Shown in pieces: positions 53,129 through 61,203 of a DNA stretch of 64,000 nt. Each line of letters begins with the position of its first letter. Position 1 is the stretch's first letter. Below the pieces are notes generated by a model. It was not told the DNA's origin and searched no databases. It worked only from the letters and a program-made list of their open reading frames with translations. The position numbers and the translations under genes were made by a program. The stretch comes from Balneolaceae bacterium UBA7797 (GTDB lineage Bacteria > Bacteroidota > Rhodothermia > Balneolales > Balneolaceae). The stretch spans positions 124,001 through 188,000 of the forward strand of contig DLCN01000003.1 of assembly GCA_002480645.1 (NCBI GenBank), in the 5' to 3' direction.

Positions 53129-53863
53129 ATGAAAGATAAAGTTGTTCTCATAACCGGTGGTGCGGCAGGAATCGGCAAAGCAACGGCAGAAGCTTTTGTG
53201 GAAGAGGAAGCTGTAGTTGTGATCTGGGATGTAAATGAGGAAAAGGGAAATGAGTTGGCAGGCTCTTTTTTATCGTCCGGTAAAAAAAGCGCTTTCAGAA
53301 AAGTGGATGTTACCAATCTCGAAGATGTGGAAGCCGGAGTTGCAGCCATCATTGATGAGTTTGGAAAACTGGATGTGCTCGTAAACAACGCCGGTATCAC
53401 CATGGATCGCAGTTTGTTGAAGATGGATGCTGATACCTGGCAAAAAGTTATTGACGTGAATCTGACCGGAGTATTTAATTGCACCAAAGCAGCTGCTCCT
53501 TATATGGTCGAAGCCGGTTCCGGTGTAATTCTTAATGCAAGTTCAGTAGTTGGTTTATACGGTAATTTCGGGCAGACGAATTATGTGGCTACAAAAGCAG
53601 GGGTTATCGGGTTGACCAAAACCTGGGCCCGCGAACTGGGACGAAAAGGAATTCGGGTAAATGCAGTTGCTCCGGGATTTATAGCCACCGAAATGGTGCA
53701 GAAGATGCCGGAAAAAATAATTGACGGAATGGTTTCAAAAACCCCGCTGGGCAGAATGGGTAAACCGGAAGACATCGCCAATGCCTATGTATTTCTTGCT
53801 TCAGACAAAGCGAGCTTTATTCATGGAACAACAATCAGTGTGGATGGAGGAGTAATTTCGTGA
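53129..53863 (+). CDS. FabG-like short-chain dehydrogenase/reductase
   Basis: A 244-residue classical SDR with every key residue: the NAD(P) motif GGAAGIGKA (10-18), NNAGI (86-90), Ser138/139, and Tyr152/Lys156 in YVATKAG. Asp34 at the end of the second strand (VIWDVNE) suggests NAD+ rather than NADP+. It reduces or oxidises a hydroxy/keto group, typically at C3 of an acyl chain. It is the first structural gene after the regulator. Its stop overlaps the GTG start of the next gene (GTGA), so the two are coupled. Confidence 0.92.
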   Translation: MKDKVVLITGGAAGIGKATAEAFVEEEAVVVIWDVNEEKGNELAGSFLSSGKKSAFRKVDVTNLEDVEAGVAAIIDEFGKLDVLVNNAGITMDRSLLKMDADTWQKVIDVNLTGVFNCTKAAAPYMVEAGSGVILNASSVVGLYGNFGQTNYVATKAGVIGLTKTWARELGRKGIRVNAVAPGFIATEMVQKMPEKIIDGMVSKTPLGRMGKPEDIANAYVFLASDKASFIHGTTISVDGGVIS

Positions 53864-54849
53864 GAAGTTCCCGATTTATAGGAACTGGAATGTCAGTGCC
53901 CGATAATGTGGTGCCGAATTCCTGGTTTAACGAACGCCTTGGCGAAGATGTGGATACCTGGTTGCAGGAAAACCTGACGATCAAAGAACGCCGATGGATG
54001 ACAGAGGATCAGTCCGTGGTGGATTTTTGTGTGGAAGCCGGGGAGAAAGCAATTGAAATGGCAGGTGTGAAACCTGAGGATATTGACCTGCTGGTTATTT
54101 CTACGGATACACCTGAATATATATCACCATCCACGGCGTCGGTGGTTTGCCATAAAATGGGGCTGAAGAATGCCACTAGTTTTGACTTGAATACAGCCTG
54201 TGCCGGCTATGTGATGGCATCGGAAACAGCAGCCAATTTCATTAAAGCGAATCCGCGTTTCAACCATGCTTTGGTGATGGGCGCTTACGGAATGAGTCGT
54301 TATTTGAATCTGGATGACAAAAAAACTGTGACACTTTTTGCCGATGGTGCCGCTGCCGGAGTAATGAAAGCAACCGACGATGACGAGATCTATCATCTCT
54401 CTTCCGACAGCCATACCAAAGGAGAATATTTCGATTATATGGGAATATACCATGGTGGGTCGGCCCATCCGGTAGATGAAGAAAGCCTGGAAAACGGAGA
54501 TCAGAAACTGGTGTTTGCCAAGAAATTTCCAAAAGAATTGAATCCGCTTATGTGGACTCAGATGATACGAACCGTTGCCGAGCGAGGTGGTTTTGATGTG
54601 AAAGACATCAAAAAAGCATTCATGACTCAGATCAACATCAACCAGATCTGGGAAACCATGGACAATCTGGGATTACCCCGGGAAACTGCACCAACCATAA
54701 TGAGCACCTATGGATATACCGGCTCAGCGGCTATCGGAATGGCGATGGATATCACAGTTAGGAATGGAGAACTCAATAAGGGCGATATTTTCGTGATGAT
54801 GGGTTCCGGTGGCGGGCTAACTTTTGCCTGTAATGCGTTCAGATATTAG
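53860..54849 (+). CDS. FabH-like (KAS III-type) protein lacking catalytic His and Asn
   Basis: A 329-residue thiolase-fold protein aligning end to end with FabH: the active-site Cys114 in TACAGY, then NALV..GAYG, ADGAAAGVM, and the final GGGLTFACNAFRY. FabH's catalytic His (HQAN) is Thr256 here (MTQIN), and its Asn (GNTSAAS) is Tyr286 (YGYTGSAA). The nucleophile remains, so acyl transfer to the Cys is possible, but the decarboxylating condensation of ordinary KAS III is unlikely. The start is GTG at 53860, overlapping the SDR stop. The role is unknown; acyltransferase activity is the best inference. Confidence 0.85.
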   Translation: MRSSRFIGTGMSVPDNVVPNSWFNERLGEDVDTWLQENLTIKERRWMTEDQSVVDFCVEAGEKAIEMAGVKPEDIDLLVISTDTPEYISPSTASVVCHKMGLKNATSFDLNTACAGYVMASETAANFIKANPRFNHALVMGAYGMSRYLNLDDKKTVTLFADGAAAGVMKATDDDEIYHLSSDSHTKGEYFDYMGIYHGGSAHPVDEESLENGDQKLVFAKKFPKELNPLMWTQMIRTVAERGGFDVKDIKKAFMTQININQIWETMDNLGLPRETAPTIMSTYGYTGSAAIGMAMDITVRNGELNKGDIFVMMGSGGGLTFACNAFRY

Positions 54850-54858
54850 GGGGATCGG

Positions 54859-56397
54859 ATGGCTTCAGATAATCTGGTAATTGCGGGTTGGATACTGATT
54901 GGTTTATATGCCTCAGCTATTCTCTATTTCGTTATTCGGGGGGCACGTCAGACTAAAAGTCTGGATGATTACGCTACGGGTAGTGTCATATTTTCGCCCG
55001 TTGCCGTAGGATTATCTTTAGCTGCATCCATCACCAGCGCGGCTACGTTCATTATAAATCCGGGATTCGTTGCCTTGTATGGATTGAGTGGTGTACTTTC
55101 GATGGCCATCTCCCTGCCTATAGCAGCCGTAGTTTCATTGGTGGTGTTAACCAAAGGATTCCGGAAGCATGGAAATCTTGTTAAAGCACAAACAATGGCT
55201 CAATGGATCGAGCGGCGTTATAACAGCAAAGCCTACGGATTCTTTTTTGCTATTCTTTCCATGTTGTTGCTCACATTCATTGTGTTGATCTGTGTGGGGC
55301 TTACCAAAGTGATTTCAAGCACGTTAAATATCCCGGAATTTTATGCGCTGCTCGGAGTGGTGATCTTTGTTTTCGGTTATATGATGTTTGGCGGTGCAAA
55401 TTCCATGGTATATACCAATACCATTCAGGCGGTGATCATGGTAGTGGTTGCGTTTATCTTACTTGGATCAGGATATGAGCATTTCAGTAACGGAGTACAT
55501 GGATTTCTGGATAAACTGAGTAGTATTGATCCAAAACTGATTCAAACTACGAACGACTCCAGTTTCCTCTTCCGTGATTATTTCGAAATTATCGTTACAC
55601 AGGTAATAGTTGGGATCGCGATAATTTGTCAGCCACACATTCTCACCAAATCATTATTACTGAAGAAGGAAGAGGATGTTAACAAATACCTTTGGGTAGG
55701 CGGAAGCGTACAGATGTTGTTCTTCTTAGTGGTGATCACCGGCCTGTTTATCCGCATTTCATTCCCGGATCTAACCACCGGCGGGGAAGCCATTCCCATG
55801 GATGGATTAGTTTCCAAATATGTGGTTCAGGAGTTTCCAGTGTATGTAGGACTCATCGTGGTGATGGGATTACTCTCAGCCGGACTTTCCACATTGGAAG
55901 GCTTGATACAGTCACTTTCTACCACCATCACGCAGGATATTCTGAAACCTATTGCAGCGCAGAGTGCCTTTTTTGAGAGATTTGATAATAATCAGGTACT
56001 CATCAATAAACTGGTCATTGTAGTATTGGGTATTGTTTCGGTTTTCGTGAGCTGGGATCAGATCGTTAATCCTAAACTTAGTGTGGGGATCTTTGCACAA
56101 AACGGAGTGTATGCTTACTTCTCTGCGGCTTTTATCCCGATTCTTTTTGGAATGTTCTATACCAGAGCAAGTCGAACTGCTGTGTTTGCAGCTTCCATCG
56201 TAGCAGTGGTTACTCATTTCAGTATGTATTACGGTCAACTCTCCATACCGTTTACTAAAGCAACCGGAGAAAATCCGGGAGTGGCGGCAGCAACGGCAAT
56301 CGTTTTATCGGTACTAACTGCATTCCTGATTTCCACTCTCACCAAAAAGTCGGCCGTTATCCCATCGTCAGTAAAGGAAGAACATAAACCGGAATAA
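54859..56397 (+). CDS. Sodium:solute symporter (SSS family)
   Basis: A 512-residue inner membrane protein with thirteen or so hydrophobic helices of the LeuT-type fold. Features are the early GARQTKSLDDYATG, FSPVAVGLSLAAS ITSAATF in the unwound first helix, TMAQWIERRYNSKAYGF, and ALGSAGLSTLEG-like MGLLSAGLSTLEGLIQ, where Na+ binds. Members carry proline, pantothenate, sugars or short carboxylates. In this operon a carboxylic acid made by the hydrolases, and then activated by the ligase, is a sensible cargo. A good Shine-Dalgarno-like GGGGGAT lies before the start, 9 bases after the FabH-like stop. Confidence 0.9.
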   Translation: MASDNLVIAGWILIGLYASAILYFVIRGARQTKSLDDYATGSVIFSPVAVGLSLAASITSAATFIINPGFVALYGLSGVLSMAISLPIAAVVSLVVLTKGFRKHGNLVKAQTMAQWIERRYNSKAYGFFFAILSMLLLTFIVLICVGLTKVISSTLNIPEFYALLGVVIFVFGYMMFGGANSMVYTNTIQAVIMVVVAFILLGSGYEHFSNGVHGFLDKLSSIDPKLIQTTNDSSFLFRDYFEIIVTQVIVGIAIICQPHILTKSLLLKKEEDVNKYLWVGGSVQMLFFLVVITGLFIRISFPDLTTGGEAIPMDGLVSKYVVQEFPVYVGLIVVMGLLSAGLSTLEGLIQSLSTTITQDILKPIAAQSAFFERFDNNQVLINKLVIVVLGIVSVFVSWDQIVNPKLSVGIFAQNGVYAYFSAAFIPILFGMFYTRASRTAVFAASIVAVVTHFSMYYGQLSIPFTKATGENPGVAAATAIVLSVLTAFLISTLTKKSAVIPSSVKEEHKPE

Positions 56398-56398
56398 C

Positions 56399-57445
56399 AT
56401 GATACATTCAGTTTTTCATACAACAGAACGTTTAAAGATCCATGCGCTAGAAAAAGATATGGACACAACGAAAGAGGTCGTGGTTTTCTTACATGGAAAC
56501 GCCTCATCGTCCGTTTTCTGGAAAGAAATAATGGAAAAACTACCCGACACCTATCGTGCAATTGCGCCTGATCTTCGGGGTTACGGTAAAACTGAAGATA
56601 AACTCATTGATGCCACGCGAGGCTTTGGAGATCAAACCGACGATATCATTGGCCTGATGGACCATTTGGGTATCAAAAAGTTTCATGTGGCCGGGCACAG
56701 TATGGGTGGGGGAGTCATCTATATGTTGCTTGGTCATCACAGTTCCAGAATATTAAGTGCCACGCTTGCAGATCCGGTTTCGCCTTATGGATTCGGAGGT
56801 ACAAGGGGTCTGGATGGAGAACCCGTTACCGAAGATTTTGCCGGAACAGGTGCGGGAGTGGTAAATCCCGAATTTGCCCGGAGAATCAGTATCAATGATC
56901 GGACAGAAGAAGATCCGAATGCCAGTCCGAGAGTGGTAATGAACAGCTTTTACTGGAAACCACCATTCCGGGCTGCAAATGAAGAGGAGCTACTGGACGG
57001 ATTGCTGGAGGAAAAGATCGGGGATAAAAAGTATCCCGGAGATGCGGTCGAATCTGAAAACTGGCCTGGTACAGCACCCGGAAAATTTGGTCCTGTGAAT
57101 GCCGCTTCCCCGAAATATGTGCAGGGATTGGCTCAGGATGTGATCAATGCTCCCATCAAACCACCGGTTTTGTGGGTGCGTGGATCCGACGATCAGATCG
57201 TGTCAAACGAATCGTTATTTGATATCGCCACACTCGGTAAACTGGGTCTGGTGCCGGGATACCCCGGTGAGGATATTTGCCCACCTCAGCCCATGGTCGA
57301 CCAAACCCGATATGTGCTGGAGCAGTATCGCAAAAATGGAGGCAGTTTTGAAGAAGAAGTAATCGAAGAAACCGGGCATTCTCCATTCATCGAAAAACCG
57401 GAAGAATTTATGATTCACTTTAAAAGAAATCTGTCTCATGCATAA
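56399..57445 (+). CDS. Alpha/beta hydrolase (cytoplasmic)
   Basis: A 348-residue hydrolase without a signal peptide. The oxyanion region is FLHGNASSS, the nucleophile Ser101 in GHSMGG, the acid Asp264 or 265 in GSDDQIVS, and His327 in ETGHSPF. A large lid (about 150-240) lies between. It hydrolyses an ester, lactone or thioester; a Ser nucleophile argues against a haloalkane-dehalogenase-like (OleB) activity. It starts one base after the symporter stop and overlaps the ligase by 8 bases, so all three are in one unit. Confidence 0.9.
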   Translation: MIHSVFHTTERLKIHALEKDMDTTKEVVVFLHGNASSSVFWKEIMEKLPDTYRAIAPDLRGYGKTEDKLIDATRGFGDQTDDIIGLMDHLGIKKFHVAGHSMGGGVIYMLLGHHSSRILSATLADPVSPYGFGGTRGLDGEPVTEDFAGTGAGVVNPEFARRISINDRTEEDPNASPRVVMNSFYWKPPFRAANEEELLDGLLEEKIGDKKYPGDAVESENWPGTAPGKFGPVNAASPKYVQGLAQDVINAPIKPPVLWVRGSDDQIVSNESLFDIATLGKLGLVPGYPGEDICPPQPMVDQTRYVLEQYRKNGGSFEEEVIEETGHSPFIEKPEEFMIHFKRNLSHA

Positions 57446-58928
57446 GTTCGACCACATAGAACTTGACTGGATCAAACGCTGGGCGTTGTATTCACCGGAT
57501 AATATTGCGTTGCAAAGCGTGGAAGAGGATCGAAAACTCACTTATTCGGAATTAAATGCGCTTATCAATAAAGCGGCCGGATATCTGACTTCGGAGCTGG
57601 AGGTATATGCCGGCGACCGCGTGGCTATACTGTCGATGAACCGGCTGGATTATGTGATTCTTTTCTTTGCTATTCAACGATTGGGAGCCATTATGCTTCC
57701 TCTGAACTACAGACTGGCAGCTCCGGAAATCGACTTTCAGCTGGATAACTCCGGCGCACAGATCCTTATCTATGAGGAAGATTTTGGTGAAACTGTTTCG
57801 AAACTGAGAACAGCGGTAAATACATTTGATTTTACGGCGGTGATGGAAGGTGTTCACCAAAAAACCGAGCAGAATTATACTCATGTCGGTGAATTTGAAA
57901 CTCCCTGCATGATCCTTTATACCTCCGGGACCACCGGTCGGCCAAAAGGAGCATTGATCACCAATAAAATGTTGTTCTGGAATTCTATCAATACGGGATT
58001 ACGGCTGAATCTAACTCAGAATGAAGTGATCCTTACTTTTGCTCCATTCTTTCATACGGGTGGATGGAATGTGCTCACTACACCGGTTTTACATCGGGGA
58101 GGGAAAGTGATCCTGCTCAAGAAATTCGATCCGGCTCAGATCCTGTCACTTTCTGAAGTAGAGAAAGCAAGCATTTTATTTGGTGTACCAACGATGATGG
58201 CAATGATGGCAGAAGATCCGTCTTTTGAAACTACAGATCTGAGCACCATCCGATATGCTATTGTAGGTGGTGAGCCTATGCCGATTCCATTGATCGAAAC
58301 CTGGCAGAATAAAGGAATTCCGATCCGGCAGGGGTACGGACTTACTGAATTTGGGCCCAATGTATTCTCGTTGAACGAAGAAGATGCCATCCGTAAAAAA
58401 GGATCGATCGGCTTCCCGAATTTCTACATCGATGCCGCCATTTTTGATGATAACGGAAATCAGCTTGGGGCAAATCAAATCGGTGAACTCTGGCTCAAAG
58501 GTCCGGTTTGTATGGCCGGATACTGGAATAATGAAGAAGCCACATCAAAAACTATAGAAAACGGCTGGCTTAAAACAGGCGATATGGTAAAGCGCGATGA
58601 GGAAGGCTATTACTATATCGTAGATCGTAAAAAAGACATGTTTATCAGCGGTGCCGAGAATGTGTATCCGGCAGAGATCGAACATGTGATTCGCTCCCAT
58701 GATGATGTAAAAGACGTCGCCGTTGTTGGCGTTCCGGATGAAAAGTGGGGTGAAGTAGGAAAAGCATTTGTTGTGAGCAGATCCGGAGAAAGCTCTGAAG
58801 AAGATTTAAGAGCGTTCTGCAAGGAGAATCTGGCCAAATTCAAAGTGCCAAAGTACATAAAATTTCTGGATGAGCTTCCTAAAAGTGATACGGGTAAGAT
58901 CCTGAAAAGAACATTAAAAGAACTATGA
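57438..58928 (+). CDS. AMP-forming acyl-CoA ligase
   Basis: A 496-residue ANL-superfamily enzyme with the phosphate loop YTSGTTGRPKG (about 160), A5 motif GYGLTEFGP, the A7/A8 stretch GWLKTGDMVKRDEEG and DRKKDMFISG, and the catalytic Lys487 in SDTGKILK. It activates a carboxylate to acyl-AMP and then acyl-CoA. The canonical A8 and A10 motifs favour a true CoA ligase over OleC-type beta-lactone synthetase. Substrate cannot be named. It overlaps the hydrolase before it. A weak hairpin (TGAGTT/AACTCA at 58926-58940) follows the stop. Confidence 0.93.
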   Translation: MHKFDHIELDWIKRWALYSPDNIALQSVEEDRKLTYSELNALINKAAGYLTSELEVYAGDRVAILSMNRLDYVILFFAIQRLGAIMLPLNYRLAAPEIDFQLDNSGAQILIYEEDFGETVSKLRTAVNTFDFTAVMEGVHQKTEQNYTHVGEFETPCMILYTSGTTGRPKGALITNKMLFWNSINTGLRLNLTQNEVILTFAPFFHTGGWNVLTTPVLHRGGKVILLKKFDPAQILSLSEVEKASILFGVPTMMAMMAEDPSFETTDLSTIRYAIVGGEPMPIPLIETWQNKGIPIRQGYGLTEFGPNVFSLNEEDAIRKKGSIGFPNFYIDAAIFDDNGNQLGANQIGELWLKGPVCMAGYWNNEEATSKTIENGWLKTGDMVKRDEEGYYYIVDRKKDMFISGAENVYPAEIEHVIRSHDDVKDVAVVGVPDEKWGEVGKAFVVSRSGESSEEDLRAFCKENLAKFKVPKYIKFLDELPKSDTGKILKRTLKEL

Positions 58929-58986
58929 GTTAAGAACTCAGAAAATTTAAATCCAACCAAAACAACAAACTATTAAGGTGATTAAA

Positions 58987-59490
58987 ATGAAACGAATGAT
59001 TTACAGTTTACTGATTGTAGCCGTAGCTATGTGGGGATACTCCTGTGGTGAAAGTTCAACCGGTAATGGAGACGGAGATGTGGAAGCTATTGTAGGTGCA
59101 TGGGTGTCGGAAGGGGCAACTCATGTGGCTCTTGGACTTCAGCAATTAAGTAAAACAGCAAGAATTGATGCTGAATTTGCAGAGAATGGTACATACAACG
59201 TAGTGGCTACCGATAGTACCGGTTCTGAAGTTACTTTTACAGGTACCTATGAATTAGGAGAAGAAACTGCATCAGGAATCAGAACCATTACTTTAACACA
59301 GGCAACTCCTTCATCGGTTACTTCAGAAGGTATTTTCCAGATCGAATCTGACATGATGACCTACGAAGTGATTCAGACCGAACCTACTGTTGGCGCTGAA
59401 GCTCCAACTGTTGAAGGCGGCTTTGGAAGTACATTAGTAGGTGGTACTAATTACGGAACCTACTGGGTTCAGGTATTTGAAAAACAATAA
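58987..59490 (+). CDS. Small lipoprotein of unknown function
   Basis: A 167-residue protein starting at ATG 58987 (a GTG at 58978 is also in frame). It has a lipobox (YSC, Cys at about residue 20) followed by a Gly/Asn/Asp spacer. The mature part alternates short beta strands (ARIDAEFAENGTYNVV, EVTFTGTYELGEE, ASGIRTITLTQ), like a lipocalin or META-type small beta barrel; GAWVSEGATH near the start fits that. It is in the regulated cluster, 58 bases after the ligase, and may capture the substrate at the outer membrane. A terminator follows. Confidence 0.7.
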   Translation: MKRMIYSLLIVAVAMWGYSCGESSTGNGDGDVEAIVGAWVSEGATHVALGLQQLSKTARIDAEFAENGTYNVVATDSTGSEVTFTGTYELGEETASGIRTITLTQATPSSVTSEGIFQIESDMMTYEVIQTEPTVGAEAPTVEGGFGSTLVGGTNYGTYWVQVFEKQ

Positions 59491-59511
59491 TTAATTGTTA
59501 GTGAGTGAGTG

Positions 59512-59549
59512 AACGAAGGGCAGAGGATTCATTTCCGGCCCTTCGTTTT
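59512..59549 (+). terminator. Terminator after the small lipoprotein
   Basis: AACGAAGGGC pairs with GCCCTTCGTT and is followed by TTATTTAT. It would reduce transcription into the last two genes of the cluster, unless they have their own promoter or it acts as an attenuator. Confidence 0.75.
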
Positions 59550-59599
59550 ATTTATAAAAAATACGGTCTAACGCGAACCAATAAACGCAGCCCATCACC

Positions 59600-61192
59600 A
59601 TGAAAAGAATATTATTCCTGTTTCTGATATTTGGCATAACTACGGCTCAGGCACAGGTTAAAGAACAGCCCGCCGATAAAAAATCTGCCATGGAGAAGAG
59701 TCGGGAAAAAGAAGAACGACTCACAGACCCGGTTCCGAAGGAATTTCAATTTATCGGGTATTCCTTTTTCAGAACAACTACCTCAAATGTAACTCCAACC
59801 AACGACGTATTACAAGGTCAGGTGATCGGGCGATTATATGGCCCGAATTCAACGGAGACGGTTGACCGGGTTGCCCAATACACTGAACAACGCTTTGTTC
59901 CAATGTTCATTTACCGACCCGGTATTCTGGATGGATTTGCGACTTTCAGAGGTTTGTTTAAGATCGATTACACCTGGGGGGACAACTCTTACGGAGTTGG
60001 TAATAACCGCGGAGGTGGCTTAAGCGGTGGACAGGTGAATTTCCAGACTTTGATGGCCAACGTGAGTATGCAGCCACAGGATGCATGGTGGAATCTCGTA
60101 CTGGGTATGCAACGAATATTTGATGGCCCCTACGACCCAAATGTAAACGGATTGGATCATTTCCAGACTACGGGATATAAACTTTCATTCTGGGGAACGC
60201 AGGCTGTTGGAGCCAGCTGGTTTGCCCGTCCGCATCAGGCGGTAAATGCCCGATTTGGTTTTTTCCAGTTGTGGGAAAATCAGGTTAGCCGCGATCAGGA
60301 TGTGTTCATAACCATGGCGGATGTTGTCACATTGCCGACTCCGAAACTCGAACTTGGATTTAATGCCTGGTATTTGCGGGATACAGCAAACGGAATGGGC
60401 GGGATCTCAATTCTTGGACAGGGAATGACCAGTCAGCTGGCTGCCTATAATGGTGCAACGAGGGTGATCTTTCCGGGAAATAATCAACGATATAAAGCAG
60501 ATATTCTGTGGCTCGGAACCAATGTAAATTACAATAGAAATTTTGTTCAGGGTCCTTTGCAGTTTGATGCATATGTGATCTCAAATCTTGGCTCGATCGA
60601 TCCGGAAGCAGATGGATTGGGCAATGTGAGTGTGTTCGGTACAACAGTGAATGCGAACATTTCTTATCGCTACGGAAAGACCAATAAAGATAAAGTGTGG
60701 ATGGAATTACTTGCCACCACCGGTGATGGCGATAACGTTGAAGATGGTAAGTTGAACAGCGTGCTAACCGGAAATGTATGGGGATCACCGGTTGGTATTT
60801 ACAGCTCACATCGGTCCTTCTTGCTGTTCCCCGATCCGCAGGTGGTAAGCCGTTATTATTCAATGGTGCACGACATTTCTAATATGGGTTTAGGGGTGAC
60901 CGGAGGATCCATCAATTTTATGAAGGATATCATCCCTTTCAAATTCAGTGCTAAAGTTGGAGGAGCATTTGCCTACAGTGCGTTCACCCTTCCGGGAGGT
61001 GGAAACCATATTGGTACTGAGGTGAATGCAGAACTGAAATATGATCTGAAAGTATACCTTACACTGGGATTAAGTGCAGCATATGCGGTGACCGGAGATT
61101 TTTATGACGCACCCGCATCAACCGAAACAAGAATTAAACCGGATAATCCATGGGTGACCTTTGTTACTCTGAGCTGGTTAATGTTTAATTGA
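59600..61192 (+). CDS. Predicted outer membrane beta-barrel protein of the cluster
   Basis: A 530-residue protein with a signal peptide ending in TAQAQ, a charged helix-like stretch (about 22-45) and then many amphipathic beta strands to the end (final Asn after LSWLMF). Aromatic girdles such as GLFKIDYTWGD and WGTQAVGASWFARPH and loops such as NNRGGGLSGG suggest a porin-like barrel of about 16-18 strands, similar in style to alginate-export or carbohydrate porins, without a firm family match. It probably carries the cluster's substrate across the outer membrane. It overlaps the ORF before the next gene. Confidence 0.75.
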   Translation: MKRILFLFLIFGITTAQAQVKEQPADKKSAMEKSREKEERLTDPVPKEFQFIGYSFFRTTTSNVTPTNDVLQGQVIGRLYGPNSTETVDRVAQYTEQRFVPMFIYRPGILDGFATFRGLFKIDYTWGDNSYGVGNNRGGGLSGGQVNFQTLMANVSMQPQDAWWNLVLGMQRIFDGPYDPNVNGLDHFQTTGYKLSFWGTQAVGASWFARPHQAVNARFGFFQLWENQVSRDQDVFITMADVVTLPTPKLELGFNAWYLRDTANGMGGISILGQGMTSQLAAYNGATRVIFPGNNQRYKADILWLGTNVNYNRNFVQGPLQFDAYVISNLGSIDPEADGLGNVSVFGTTVNANISYRYGKTNKDKVWMELLATTGDGDNVEDGKLNSVLTGNVWGSPVGIYSSHRSFLLFPDPQVVSRYYSMVHDISNMGLGVTGGSINFMKDIIPFKFSAKVGGAFAYSAFTLPGGGNHIGTEVNAELKYDLKVYLTLGLSAAYAVTGDFYDAPASTETRIKPDNPWVTFVTLSWLMFN

Positions 61193-61193
61193 T

Positions 61194-61198
61194 GGAGG
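61194..61198 (+). promoter_or_regulatory. Shine-Dalgarno sequence fixing the start of the lipoprotein hydrolase
   Basis: GGAGG lies five bases before ATG 61204. This supports that ATG over the upstream ATG at 61192 and the TTG at 61189, and gives a normal lipoprotein signal. Confidence 0.7.
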
Positions 61199-61203
61199 CA
61201 CAG

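Noticed and set aside
52681..53487. A long open frame on the minus strand across the regulator and the SDR gene
   Set aside because: It lies antisense to two well-supported genes, has low-complexity Ser/Phe-rich content and no domain, so it is a shadow frame.
53129..58928. Calling the cluster an OleABCD operon
   Set aside because: The hydrolase uses Ser instead of Asp, the FabH-like protein lacks the His and Asn, the ligase has normal CoA-ligase motifs and the SDR is of the classical type.
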